This document shows positions 1 through 8,301 of a stretch of DNA of 17,995 nt, piece by piece. The stretch is taken from assembly GCA_026785745.1 (NCBI GenBank), contig JAJAZO010000034.1:1-17995 (forward strand), read 5' to 3'. The notes under the pieces are model-generated. The model made no database searches. It was not told the origin of the DNA and was given only the letters and a program-made list of their open reading frames with translations. The stretch is from Chitinophagaceae bacterium. GTDB lineage: Bacteria; Bacteroidota; Bacteroidia; Chitinophagales; Chitinophagaceae. A program made the translations under genes and the position numbers. The stretch's first letter is position 1, and the number at the start of each line of letters is the position of its first letter.

Positions 1-2651
1 AAGCTAAAAAGAAAAAAGAAGACGAAGAGATAAGCTTTAAAAAAGAGGAGAAAGCAGCTGCAAAACCAGTAAAGAAAGAAGAAGAAGTAAAACCGGTTGA
101 GGTAGTAAAACGCGTTAAGGTAGAAGAGACCAAAAAAGAAGATGTACCCGCCGGACCCGAAGAAGTAACAAAAGTAGAAGCACCGGAAATAGAAGAACCA
201 AAAGTGGTTACAAAAATTGACCTCTCTACTATTGATTCATCTACCCGGCCAAAGAAAATAGTTAAACTAAAAAAGGAAGAAGAGACGAAGCCTGTTGAAG
301 AAGAAAAGCATGCTAAAGGCAAAGCAAAAAAAGGAAAGAAAGAAGAGGAAAAAGTAAAACAGGTTGTTGAAGTAGTAGTGGCAAATGAAGAACCTGTAGC
401 GGATGATCAGCCTGCTGTTATCGAAAATATTGAAGTAGAAAAATTAACCGGGCCAAAAATTCTTGGTAAAATTGATTTGCCCGTTGATAGTGATACAAGA
501 CCGGTAAAAGACGAAAAGAAAAAAAGAAAACGTATCCCGATAGAGAAAAAGGATACCGGCAGAAGAGAAATATTTATCAATAAAGATACCGGCGGTGGCG
601 GAAATCGTGGTGGAGGAACGGGAACTGGCGGTGCCGGCAACTTTAACCGGGGCCGTGGTGGCAACACAGGTGGCGGAAATCGTACTGGTGGTGGCCGTGG
701 CCCTGCCACTACCGGCGGGCGCAGAGAAGATAAACTGATTGACGAAAAAGAAATTCAACGGAAAATACAAGAAACGCAAGCTAAACTGTCTGGCGGTGGT
801 GGCCGGAGCAAAAATACGAAAGCAAAAATGCGCCGGGAGAAGAGGCAGGAGATGGCCGATGCTCAGGGCAACATGACCGATGATAACAAATTGCAGGTAA
901 CCGAATTTATCAGCGTAAGCGAACTGGCTAACCTGATGGATGTAAGTTTTGCCGAAGTGATAAGCAAGTGTATGGGTCTTGGCATCATGGTTTCTATCAA
1001 TCAGCGGTTAGATGCCGAAGTGATAGAGTTGGTAGCCAGCGAATTTGGTTTTGATGTTGAGTTTATTGACATGGAAAAGCAAATGGAAATGGAAGAGGAG
1101 AATGAAGAAGAGAATGAAGAAGATCTGAAATTCCGTTCACCTATTGTTACCATCATGGGCCACGTTGATCATGGTAAAACATCATTACTTGACCATATAC
1201 GCAGCGCAAGTGTAGTGGCAGGTGAGGCCGGGGGCATTACCCAGCACATTGGTGCATACCAGGTAACATTGCCCAACGGAAAAGAAATCACTTTCTTAGA
1301 TACTCCGGGCCACGAAGCGTTTACCGCTATGAGAGCAAGAGGTGCCAAGGTTACCGATATTGCGGTGATAGTAATTGCTGCTGATGATGCGGTGATGCCG
1401 CAGACCCGTGAAGCTATCAGCCATGCCCAGGCAGCCAATGTGCCGATGATATTTGCTATTAATAAAATTGATAAAGACGGAGCCAACTCGCAAAAAATAT
1501 ACGAACAGCTTTCGCAAATGAATATCCTGGTTGAAGAATGGAGCGGTAAGTTTCAAAGCCAGGAGATAGCCGCTAAGAGTGGATTGAATATTGATAAACT
1601 GCTGGAAAAAATATTACTGGAAGCAGAAATGCTTAACCTGAAAGCAAACCCTGATCGGGCAGCTACAGGAACTATCATTGAAGCATCATTAGATAAAGGC
1701 CGTGGTTATGTAGCAACATTACTGGTTGAAAACGGAACACTGCACCCAGGTGATTTGATAGTGAGTGGTCAGTATTTTGGCCGGGTAAAGGCCATGTTCA
1801 ATGAAAGGAATAAGAAAGAAGAAGAAGCTGGCCCTTCGGCACCAGCGGTAATATTAGGATTGAATGGTGCTCCACAGGCCGGTGAAAAATTCAAAGTGTA
1901 TGCTTCTGAAGCAGAAGCAAAAGAAATAGCTTACCGCCGTGCACAGATATTGAGAGAACAGGGCATAAGAACGAAGAAACATATTACACTGGATGAGATT
2001 GGTCGCCGTCTGGCACTCGGAAGCTTTAAAGAGTTGAAAGTTATCATCAAAGGTGACGTGGATGGTTCGGTAGAAGCATTGAGCGACTCATTACAAAAAC
2101 TTTCTACACAGGAAATTTTAGTAAGTGTAATTCACAAAGGAGTAGGCCAGATCAATGAAAGTGATATAGTGCTGGCAGAAGCATCTGATGCTATCGTTAT
2201 TGCCTTCAACGTTCGTCCTTCATTACAGGCATCTAAACTGGCAGACAATGCTGGTATCGAGATAAAAATGTACTCCATCATCTATAATGCGATTGAAGAA
2301 GTGAAGAGTGCCATGGAAGGAATGCTGGAACCAAAAGTGCAGGAAAAGATTGTTGCAAATGTGGAAATAAGAGAAGTATTCAAATTTGACAAAGCAACAG
2401 TGGCAGGATGTACTGTAAGAGATGGAAAAATTAAGAGAGATTCAAAAGTCCGCCTGATACGGGATGGTATCGTAATCTACCCAACGGGGGCTAATACAGC
2501 AGAACTGGCTTCGTTGAAACGGTTTAAGGATGATGCCAAAGAAGTGCTTTCAGGTATGGAATGCGGCTTGACTATTAAGAATTTTACTGATTATAAAGTG
2601 GGGGATGTGGTGGAAGCGTATGAGATTGAAGAAGTGAAAAGAACACTTTAA
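1..2651 (+). CDS. infB: Translation initiation factor IF-2, 5'-truncated by window edge
   Basis: IF-2 is the GTPase that brings initiator tRNA to the ribosome. The reading frame is open from base 3, so the GTG at 204 is not the start; the true start lies left of the window. The visible order is a Lys/Glu-rich charged region, two KIDL...TRP repeats (213-250 and 462-506), a Gly/Arg-rich tract (about 591-800), and the IF2_N domain (about 897-1065). The G domain follows, with GHVDHGKTS (1158-1184), DTPGHEAF (1299-1322) and NKID (1461-1472), then the C-terminal beta-barrel and C2 domains. The gene ends with TAA at 2649. At least 882 residues are present, typical of the long IF-2 of Bacteroidota. 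The protein is cytoplasmic. The identification is secure from the intact GTPase motifs. Confidence 0.97.
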   Translation, partial: AKKKKEDEEISFKKEEKAAAKPVKKEEEVKPVEVVKRVKVEETKKEDVPAGPEEVTKVEAPEIEEPKVVTKIDLSTIDSSTRPKKIVKLKKEEETKPVEEEKHAKGKAKKGKKEEEKVKQVVEVVVANEEPVADDQPAVIENIEVEKLTGPKILGKIDLPVDSDTRPVKDEKKKRKRIPIEKKDTGRREIFINKDTGGGGNRGGGTGTGGAGNFNRGRGGNTGGGNRTGGGRGPATTGGRREDKLIDEKEIQRKIQETQAKLSGGGGRSKNTKAKMRREKRQEMADAQGNMTDDNKLQVTEFISVSELANLMDVSFAEVISKCMGLGIMVSINQRLDAEVIELVASEFGFDVEFIDMEKQMEMEEENEEENEEDLKFRSPIVTIMGHVDHGKTSLLDHIRSASVVAGEAGGITQHIGAYQVTLPNGKEITFLDTPGHEAFTAMRARGAKVTDIAVIVIAADDAVMPQTREAISHAQAANVPMIFAINKIDKDGANSQKIYEQLSQMNILVEEWSGKFQSQEIAAKSGLNIDKLLEKILLEAEMLNLKANPDRAATGTIIEASLDKGRGYVATLLVENGTLHPGDLIVSGQYFGRVKAMFNERNKKEEEAGPSAPAVILGLNGAPQAGEKFKVYASEAEAKEIAYRRAQILREQGIRTKKHITLDEIGRRLALGSFKELKVIIKGDVDGSVEALSDSLQKLSTQEILVSVIHKGVGQINESDIVLAEASDAIVIAFNVRPSLQASKLADNAGIEIKMYSIIYNAIEEVKSAMEGMLEPKVQEKIVANVEIREVFKFDKATVAGCTVRDGKIKRDSKVRLIRDGIVIYPTGANTAELASLKRFKDDAKEVLSGMECGLTIKNFTDYKVGDVVEAYEIEEVKRTL

Positions 2652-2718
2652 GCTACGAGTTTTGAGTTTCGGGCTACGAGAAGTACCCTGTAAATGTTAA
2701 GTCTCGTAACTCGTAGCT
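2651..2718. repeat. Intergenic micro-repeats with inverted arms
   Basis: Perfect 11-bp inverted arms agctacgagtt (2651-2661) and aactcgtagct (2708-2718) begin at the last base of infB. The octamer gctacgag recurs at 2673-2680, and a partial inverse, ctcgta, lies at 2703-2708. It could fold as a long-loop hairpin and act as a weak terminator or mRNA end, but no clear T-run follows. It resembles in style the agtcggg repeats after the purF-type gene at 6417. Confidence 0.5.
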
Positions 2719-2785
2719 CACAGCTTTTCTCCTGAAACTTTTGTTAAATACTCCCAAAACTGCATATAAGTTTTACCGGGAAAAC

Positions 2786-2793
2786 TACTTTTG
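2786..2793 (+). promoter_or_regulatory. Bacteroidota -7 box for the surA-like gene
   Basis: TACTTTTG matches the Bacteroidota primary sigma factor -7 consensus TAnnTTTG exactly. A clear -33 TTTG at the usual spacing is not seen. If transcription starts about 4 nt after the box, the leader would be only about 2 nt to the first ATG (2799), or about 11 nt to the second ATG (2808). Confidence 0.55.
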
Positions 2794-2798
2794 AACTT

Positions 2799-4172
2799 AT
2801 GCATAACATGAAAAGAATATTAACTGCTTGTTTTCTGCTATTGAGTTTTACAGTAGTAGCTCAACCGCAGGCAAAGAAAGTTATAGCAGATAAGATTGCT
2901 GCTGTAGTAGGGGATCGTATCATTCTTCAGTCAGACATTACCAATTCCATTCTGGATATTGCCCGGCAGGGCGGAACCGTTCCGGACAATGCCGAATGTT
3001 TACTGATGGAGCAAGCCATTGTTTCAAAAGTATTGATGCTACAGGCAGAAAAAGATTCACTACCCGTTACAGATGATGAAGTAGAAGCAGAGCTGGATCA
3101 GAAAATACGTTACTACATTAATCAGCTCGGCAGCCAGGAAGCCCTGGAGGAAATGGCAGGAAAAAGCATTTACCAGATAAAAGACGATGCGAGGGAGTCT
3201 GTAAAAGAACAAAAGCTTTCAGGTGCCATGCAGCGAAAAATTGTTGACAATGTGCGGATCACTCCCAATGAGGTAAAAGCCTTCTTTGAAAAAATACCAA
3301 CCGACAGTCTCCCTTTTTACGAATCCGAATTGGAAATAGGTCAAATAATTCTTTACCCCAAAGCATCAAGAGATTTGGAGCAGTACATTATTGGGGAAAT
3401 GAATAATTACAAAAAACAGATTGAATCCAAGATTACCACTTTTGATAAACTGGCAAAACAGGTGTCAGAAGACCCCGGAAGTAAAGACCGTGGTGGGCAG
3501 TACCAGCTCAACAGAAATGAAAAAAGCTGGGATATTATTTTTATGTCAACAGCATTCCGCCTCAAAGAAGGAGAAATATCTGTACCGGTAAAATCAAAGT
3601 TTGGGTATCACATTATACAAATGGTGCAGCGCAATGGTGATGATGCTATTGTGCGTCATATACTCCGCATACCACCTGTAACAGATGCAGAAATAGCACA
3701 GGCAAAAACAAAATTAGATTCCGTTCGCTTAAATGTCATTGCCGGGAAATTCAGCTTTAATGCTGCCGCTTCAAAATACAGTGATGATGAAGCAGCAAAA
3801 TTTTCAGGACCATTTATCACTAACAGGGATGGCTCTACATATGTTACTATTGATGCATTGGATAAGGATATGGTAGGGATGCTTGGCAAAATGAAAATTG
3901 GCGACTATTCCCAAGCAACCGCTTATACAGATGAGCAAGGGAAAAAAGGGGTAAGAATTGTTTACCTGAAATCCCGTTCAGAACCACACCGGATGAACCT
4001 GCATGATGATTACAGCAAAATATCACAGTTTTCGCTGGAAGAAAAGAAGGCCAAAGCCATGGAGAAGTGGATGGTAGCAAAACTCCCTACGTATTATATT
4101 AATGTAGATCCACAAACAGAAACAGAATGTCCGCAACTAAAAAAATATGCAGGGGATAAAAAAGCATTTTAA
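2799..4172 (+). CDS. SurA/PpiC-type periplasmic peptidyl-prolyl isomerase
   Basis: This is a periplasmic foldase and chaperone, likely helping outer-membrane proteins fold. An N-terminal signal peptide (about residues 1-21, ending VVA|Q) is followed by a SurA N-domain motif, KIAAVVGDRIILQSDI. Next come two parvulin-type modules, about residues 176-281 (with SEDPGSKDRGG near 223-233) and about 285-395 (VRHILRIPP, KYSDDEAA). The second lacks parts of the usual core and may be structural rather than catalytic. At 457 residues it is close to E. coli SurA in length. Two in-frame ATGs (2799 and 2808) are possible; the second gives a tidier MKR-type signal peptide. It follows infB by 147 bp and has its own -7 box. 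The family call is firm; naming it surA is inference. Confidence 0.88.
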   Translation: MHNMKRILTACFLLLSFTVVAQPQAKKVIADKIAAVVGDRIILQSDITNSILDIARQGGTVPDNAECLLMEQAIVSKVLMLQAEKDSLPVTDDEVEAELDQKIRYYINQLGSQEALEEMAGKSIYQIKDDARESVKEQKLSGAMQRKIVDNVRITPNEVKAFFEKIPTDSLPFYESELEIGQIILYPKASRDLEQYIIGEMNNYKKQIESKITTFDKLAKQVSEDPGSKDRGGQYQLNRNEKSWDIIFMSTAFRLKEGEISVPVKSKFGYHIIQMVQRNGDDAIVRHILRIPPVTDAEIAQAKTKLDSVRLNVIAGKFSFNAAASKYSDDEAAKFSGPFITNRDGSTYVTIDALDKDMVGMLGKMKIGDYSQATAYTDEQGKKGVRIVYLKSRSEPHRMNLHDDYSKISQFSLEEKKAKAMEKWMVAKLPTYYINVDPQTETECPQLKKYAGDKKAF

Positions 4173-4185
4173 GGGAATCTCTAAA

Positions 4186-4244
4186 AATCCTCCAAGAGTT
4201 AAACAAAAAAAAATCTTTTTGAGTGGAGAACTCTTGGAGGGATT
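4186..4244. repeat. Long imperfect inverted repeat after surA-like gene
   Basis: aatcctccaagagtt (4186-4200) pairs with aactcttggagggatt (4229-4244) with a single bulged base. The loop contains an A-run and a T-run that can extend the pairing. It lies 13 bp after the stop codon, so it could protect the mRNA 3' end or terminate transcription. Confidence 0.6.
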
Positions 4245-4288
4245 AGCTTTTAAAGATACCCTTAATTTTTTTTGACAAAATAAGAAGA

Positions 4289-4316
4289 AGCCGTTACCGA
4301 TGTAGCGGCTTTTCTC
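4289..4316 (+). terminator. Probable rho-independent terminator
   Basis: The stem agccg/cggct (4289-4293 with 4306-4310) is extended imperfectly by aagaag upstream and cttttctctt downstream, and is followed by a short T-rich run. It is placed to end transcription of the surA-like gene. Confidence 0.5.
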
Positions 4317-4552
4317 TTATAGCACTCAGGCGCATCGTTAAAGCAGCTGGTAAAAACCCCAACCCTTAAATTATTATTATAGCTATTTTTACCAATCGTT
4401 CTTCTGAACCCCGACCTGGGCCTGGTGGAATCTATTCTGGAATTATGCGATTTATTGAAAAGGACACACAAGGCTGCACCCTTTGTGTTATTATTCCGCT
4501 TGAAACCAGCATTGGGGACGATGAATTAATATAACCATATTGTCTTAACGCC

Positions 4553-4560
4553 TACCTTTG
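4553..4560 (+). promoter_or_regulatory. Bacteroidota -7 box for purF-type gene
   Basis: TACCTTTG is an exact TAnnTTTG match ending 8 bp before the ATG at 4569. The predicted leader is only about 5 nt, so the mRNA may be nearly leaderless. No good -33 TTTG is seen at 19 bp. Confidence 0.6.
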
Positions 4561-4568
4561 CGCCTTCC

Positions 4569-6416
4569 ATGAGTGACCCCATAAAACATGAATGCGGACT
4601 GGCATTCATCCGGCTAAGGAAACCCCTCTCGTATTACCAGCAACAGTATGGCACGGTGTTGTGGGGCCTTAACAAGCTGTACCTGCTGATGGAAAAGCAG
4701 CACAACCGTGGACAGGATGGAGCCGGAATAGCAGTCGTAAAATTAAATGTAGAACCCGGCTATCCTTTTTTAAACCGGATGCGCAGCAATGCGCCACAAG
4801 CCATATCCGATATCTTTCAGCAAATTGGTAATGAATTAACAGACCTGGAAAAATATCACACGGATATTAAAAACCATCCGGGGTTGATGAAAGGACACTT
4901 GAAATTTTTAGGAGAATTGTTGCTTGGCCATCTTCGCTATGGCACACAGGGCAAAAACAAACTGGAATATTGCCATCCCTTTATTAACAGGGATACCATA
5001 CCTGCCCGCAACCTGGCACTGGCCGGTAACTTTAATATTGTCAATTCAGATGAATTATTTGAGCTGATTGGTAAAGAGCCGCATCATACTGTTCGCTTCA
5101 GCGACCTTGCTGCTATGATAGAGCTGATGCATACTTTTCTATGCAAAGAAGATGAAGTATCACCCGAACACATGGATATTAAAAAGGTACTGAAAAAAGC
5201 ATTGCCACTGATGGACGGAGGTTTTCATGTGGGTGGTGTTACCGGCAATGGTATCGGGTTTGTATTCCGTGATGCACATGGCATCCGGCCTTCTTATTAT
5301 TACATTAATGATGAAGTGGTGGTAGCGGCATCAGAAAGAGCTGCCATCAGAACAACCTTCAATGTAGGCGAAAATGAAGTAAAAGAGTTAATGCCGGGTC
5401 AGGCATTAATAGTTAGCGAAAAAGGTGAAATTGAAATAGCACAGATACTGGAACCCAAAGAAAGAAAAGCTTGCAGCTTTGAACGTATTTATTTTTCAAG
5501 GGGCAGCGATGAAAAAATTTATAAAGAAAGAAAAGCATTGGGCTATAATTTGAGTGAACCGGTACTCAATGCAATTAACCATGATTTAAAGAATACTATT
5601 TTTTCCTTTATTCCGAATACAGCAGAAACAGCTTTTCTCGGTATGGTGAAAGGCATGGAAGCTTATCTAAATAAAGTAAAAGTAGAACGAATACTTAGCT
5701 GGGAGAAAGATTATGATCCGGAGAAGCTAAGCGAAATGGTGAACCGCCGCATCAGGATTGAAAAAATTGCCATCAAGGATGTAAAGATGCGGACCTTTAT
5801 TACAGAAGATACAGGCCGCAATGAAATGGTGCAACACGTCTATGATATTACATACGGTACTGTTCGCCCCGGAGAAGATACATTGGTAGTGATTGATGAT
5901 TCAATTGTAAGAGGTACGACATTAAAAGAAAGTATTATCCGGATGCTGGGAAGGTTGAAGCCGAAAAGAATTGTAGTCGTTTCTTCATCACCACAAATAC
6001 GTTATCCCGACTGCTATGGTATTGATATGAGCAAGATGGGCGACTTTATTGCCTTCAATGCCGCAGTAGAGTTGATGAAAGGAAGAGGAAAGAAAAACTG
6101 TCTGAAAGAACTGCTGGAAAAATGTAAAGATTTGCACCGAAATAATCAATTGCATACAGAAAACGTAGTGAAACAATTGTACAAACAATTTACTACCGAA
6201 GAAATTTCTGCAAAAATTGCACAACTGATAACACCTGCCGGTCTTGATATACCGGTGGATGTTATTTTCCAGCGTATAGAAGATTTGCATAAGGCCTGCC
6301 CTAATAATCTTGGCGACTGGTACTTTACCGGCAACTATCCCACACCCGGCGGAAACAAAGTGGTAAACAAAGCTTTCATGAATTATATGGAAGGAAAGAA
6401 TGTGAGGGGGTATTAG
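4569..6416 (+). CDS. purF: Amidophosphoribosyltransferase (long Bacteroidota form)
   Basis: This enzyme transfers glutamine-derived ammonia to PRPP, the first committed step of de novo purine synthesis. The N-terminal class-II glutaminase domain begins MSDPIKHECG. Cys9 is the expected nucleophile after removal of a short propeptide. QHNRGQDGAG, HLRYGTQG and RDAHGIRPS are further glutaminase signatures. The type-I phosphoribosyltransferase domain carries the PRPP loop VIDDSIVRGTT (about residues 441-451, D443/D444). At 615 residues it is roughly 100 longer than E. coli PurF, with extra sequence around the PRTase domain and C-terminus. Bacteroidota often carry such a long form, sometimes beside a shorter PurF, so it could be a paralogue rather than the only PurF. 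SixA follows after 52 bp. Confidence 0.87.
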   Translation: MSDPIKHECGLAFIRLRKPLSYYQQQYGTVLWGLNKLYLLMEKQHNRGQDGAGIAVVKLNVEPGYPFLNRMRSNAPQAISDIFQQIGNELTDLEKYHTDIKNHPGLMKGHLKFLGELLLGHLRYGTQGKNKLEYCHPFINRDTIPARNLALAGNFNIVNSDELFELIGKEPHHTVRFSDLAAMIELMHTFLCKEDEVSPEHMDIKKVLKKALPLMDGGFHVGGVTGNGIGFVFRDAHGIRPSYYYINDEVVVAASERAAIRTTFNVGENEVKELMPGQALIVSEKGEIEIAQILEPKERKACSFERIYFSRGSDEKIYKERKALGYNLSEPVLNAINHDLKNTIFSFIPNTAETAFLGMVKGMEAYLNKVKVERILSWEKDYDPEKLSEMVNRRIRIEKIAIKDVKMRTFITEDTGRNEMVQHVYDITYGTVRPGEDTLVVIDDSIVRGTTLKESIIRMLGRLKPKRIVVVSSSPQIRYPDCYGIDMSKMGDFIAFNAAVELMKGRGKKNCLKELLEKCKDLHRNNQLHTENVVKQLYKQFTTEEISAKIAQLITPAGLDIPVDVIFQRIEDLHKACPNNLGDWYFTGNYPTPGGNKVVNKAFMNYMEGKNVRGY

Positions 6417-6447
6417 AGTTCGGAGTCGGGAGTCAATAGTCAGTAAC
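6417..6447. repeat. Short agtcggg-type micro-repeats
   Basis: Immediately after the purF-type stop codon, the unit agt(c/t)cgg or agtc recurs at about 7-8-bp spacing (agttcggagtcgggagtc, then atagtcagta). It is low-complexity, non-coding and lies in the gap before sixA. Confidence 0.45.
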
Positions 6448-6468
6448 TGTATTATAAAAAATTAAAAC

Positions 6469-6969
6469 ATGAAACAACTAATTCTTGTTCGACATGCAAA
6501 AAGTGACTGGGGCAATCCCGGCCTGGATGATTTTGACAGACCATTAAATGAAAGAGGGAAAAAAGACGCACCTGTAATGGCGCAACGTTTAGTTGATAAG
6601 AAGGTGACAATTGATGCGTTTATAGCAAGCCCGGCAAAGAGAGCAGCAAAGACGGCGAAATTTTTTGCGGAAGCATTTAAAACAAAAAAGGATGATATTG
6701 TGTTTAAAGAAAAACTGTATCTCGCTGAACCGGCAACTTTTTTTGCTGTTATTGCCAATGCAGACGATAAGCTTAACAGCATCGCTATTTTTTCCCATAA
6801 CTATGGCATTACTGACTTTGCCAATATGCTCACTGATGTACGGATAGATAATATTCCTACCTGTGGTGTGTTTGCCCTGAAAGCAGATTGTTCCTCATGG
6901 GGTGATTTTAAAGAAGCTAAAAAAGAATTCTGGTTTTTTGATTATCCTAAAGCAGGTGGGCAGGATTGA
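6469..6969 (+). CDS. sixA: SixA-like phosphohistidine phosphatase
   Basis: This is a histidine-phosphatase superfamily (phosphoglycerate mutase-like) protein of 166 residues, the usual length of SixA. The catalytic RHG-type motif is LVRHAKSDW with His9 as the phospho-acceptor. SPAKRAAKTA (about residues 54-63) supplies phosphate-binding basic residues, and the second catalytic His is in FSHN (His110). E. coli SixA removes phosphate from histidine-phosphorylated carrier proteins; the substrate here is unknown. It starts 52 bp after the purF-type gene and may be cotranscribed with it. Its last 28 bp overlap the end of the convergent glycosyltransferase gene. It ends in TGA, showing that TGA is a stop in this genome. 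Confidence 0.85.
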   Translation: MKQLILVRHAKSDWGNPGLDDFDRPLNERGKKDAPVMAQRLVDKKVTIDAFIASPAKRAAKTAKFFAEAFKTKKDDIVFKEKLYLAEPATFFAVIANADDKLNSIAIFSHNYGITDFANMLTDVRIDNIPTCGVFALKADCSSWGDFKEAKKEFWFFDYPKAGGQD

Positions 6970-8069
6970 TGAAGAAATTGTTCAATAGTTTCTTTAAGAA
7001 CTTTGCCAGTAGCCATTACAGGAATTTGATAATTGTATTCAGCGGCATGAGCCAATGCCTTTTGCAATGAAAAATCTTTTTGCGAGATACTAACTGCAAT
7101 TCCCTTTTTCATTAAATAGATACCGAGATACTCCTGTTCTGTTTGTCCGGGTGTGGGAATAAGGATACTTTTCTTTTGTAAAGCCACTAGATCCATCACC
7201 GTGCTATATCCACTTCGGCTGATAATATATTCTGCTTCCTGCATTTCAATATTTAATTCAGCAGCAGGTAAGTGATTGTAAAATTTTATCATGTTGGTAG
7301 AAGGAATCATTGAAGCAGAGCCGGGTAATCCCCGTACAATTGTTGCCGTGCCATTATAATGACTGATGTCTTTAATAATTTTCTCTTCCAATATACCTCG
7401 TTGTGGCTCAGGGCCGGAGAGAATAATCAATAAATGATTTTTTTTCTGTGCTAAATCCTTTTTCTCAAACCGGGATAGTAAATCAATATAATGAACCGGA
7501 ACAGCAGGCTTGATAGCCGGATGCGATAATTCACCCGCAAGATTGTTCTCTCCTTCTATATCAGGCACCCAGCATTCTCCGAAACGGCTGATATACTTAT
7601 AATTTCTTTTCTGTAAAATTTTCTCAGCCCATTTTCCTGCGGAACTTTTTATTGTTAGTTGGTGCGTAATAAAAATGCAGGGAACCTCAGAATGGTATAA
7701 ACCATATCGGTTGTCGCTGATAACTGCATCAAAATGGTGCCGGGCTATCATTTTTTTCAGCCAAAGATGTTCATATAAAATGGCCCGCCTCATTTTGGGT
7801 CCTTGTTGTATCATTTTCCAGATCAAGCCCCTGGCTGTTTTGGCATAGCGAATTTTATAACCGGGTAATTGCAAAAAAGACAGTTCAGGAAATTCAGCTT
7901 TAAGTAGTTGTTGCTGTGCCCCTTCACCAGCCAGCCAAACGTCACAGCCTTGCGTCAGCAGCTCCCGGATAATGGGGATGCAGCGGGTGGCATGGCCCAG
8001 TCCCCAATCCAGTGGGGCTACCAGAATGCGGGATTTTCCCTGTAGTTTCTCCTTCAAAAGCTGACTCAT
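6942..8069 (-). CDS. MurG-like (GT28-type) glycosyltransferase
   Basis: This 375-residue GT-B fold protein has an N-terminal nucleotide-sugar transferase signature, LDWGLGHATR (residues 20-29), typical of the MurG/GT28 group. The C-terminal donor-binding segment runs from SRSGYST to TPGQTEQEYL (about residues 284-315). The C-terminal part resembles UDP-sugar-binding domains of the undecaprenyl/lipid glycosyltransferases. There is no signal peptide or membrane span, so it is cytosolic, perhaps membrane-associated. It is not MurG itself on context, since no cell-wall cluster surrounds it. Acceptor and sugar are unknown. It is divergent from the small lipoprotein gene and converges with sixA, overlapping by 28 bp. 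Confidence 0.78.
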   Translation of the reverse strand: MSQLLKEKLQGKSRILVAPLDWGLGHATRCIPIIRELLTQGCDVWLAGEGAQQQLLKAEFPELSFLQLPGYKIRYAKTARGLIWKMIQQGPKMRRAILYEHLWLKKMIARHHFDAVISDNRYGLYHSEVPCIFITHQLTIKSSAGKWAEKILQKRNYKYISRFGECWVPDIEGENNLAGELSHPAIKPAVPVHYIDLLSRFEKKDLAQKKNHLLIILSGPEPQRGILEEKIIKDISHYNGTATIVRGLPGSASMIPSTNMIKFYNHLPAAELNIEMQEAEYIISRSGYSTVMDLVALQKKSILIPTPGQTEQEYLGIYLMKKGIAVSISQKDFSLQKALAHAAEYNYQIPVMATGKVLKETIEQFLHQSCPPALG

Positions 8070-8082
8070 GTTAATTTTTTGA

Positions 8083-8099
8083 CCGTTTTGGCTAAACGG
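8083..8099. promoter_or_regulatory. Palindrome between divergent genes
   Basis: CCGTTT-TGGCT-AAACGG (6-bp arms, 5-bp centre) lies 14 bp upstream of the glycosyltransferase ATG and 48 bp upstream of the small lipoprotein ATG. Its position in a divergent promoter region fits an operator or a small hairpin. A related string occurs at 11777-11788. Confidence 0.35.
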
Positions 8100-8146
8100 G
8101 ATACTAATTTCTTTGTAAAATAGTTTTAATTTAGAACTTTCAAATT

Positions 8147-8287
8147 ATGAAAACGATAAACAAAATAGTAGCAGCCTTGTTAGTAATAGTGTTCCTGGCG
8201 GCTTGCAATAAAAATTATTATTCTGGCAGCGGCAAAGGCGGCAAGGGATGTGGTTGCCCCAGCCATAAAGGAATGAGTGGTTACTAA
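8147..8287 (+). CDS. Small lipoprotein with Cys-Gly-Cys tail (46 residues)
   Basis: ATG at 8147 and TAA at 8285 enclose a 46-codon frame that is easily missed because of its size. It encodes a basic N-terminus, a hydrophobic stretch IVAALLVIVFLAAC, and a lipobox LAAC with the lipidated cysteine at position 20. A 26-residue mature tail follows, rich in Gly/Ser/Lys, ending KGCGCPSHKGMSGY. The clean lipobox and signal peptide strongly support translation and an envelope location. The CGC...H cluster could bind a metal or form a disulfide; this is inference. A weak TAATTTAG box (8127-8134) precedes it. It is followed by the 80-residue gene after 14 bp, suggesting a two-gene operon. I do not recognise a named family. 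Confidence 0.75.
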   Translation: MKTINKIVAALLVIVFLAACNKNYYSGSGKGGKGCGCPSHKGMSGY

Positions 8288-8301
8288 AATGTGCAAACAC
8301 T

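Larger units (their letters stand above)
4173..4568. other. 396-bp intergenic spacer with several hairpins
   Basis: No convincing gene is present. The spacer holds a long imperfect inverted repeat (4186-4244), a terminator-like hairpin (4289-4316), a third inverted repeat (tggtaaaaa at 4348-4356 with tttttacca at 4386-4394) and the promoter box of the downstream gene (4553-4560). A minus-strand open frame (4262-4471) crosses the terminator and has no recognisable protein character. Confidence 0.6.

Noticed and set aside
204..206. GTG at 204 as the start of infB
   Set aside because: The frame is open back to base 3 with the same Lys/Glu-rich character, so the gene simply enters from the left edge.
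407..779. Two minus-strand frames opposite the Gly/Lys-rich part of infB
   Set aside because: They are low-complexity shadows of the biased infB sequence and have no protein character of their own.
2799..2831. Lipobox-like LTAC in the surA-like signal peptide
   Set aside because: The cysteine lies at the beginning, not the end, of the hydrophobic stretch; a normal Sec cleavage site follows at VVA|Q.
4262..4471. 69-residue minus-strand frame in the spacer before the purF-type gene
   Set aside because: It runs through a terminator hairpin, has no promoter or recognisable motif and an odd composition.
4321..4552. tRNA or other structured RNA in the spacer
   Set aside because: No T-loop GGTTCGAATCC-like string, acceptor-stem pairing or known RNA motif could be found.
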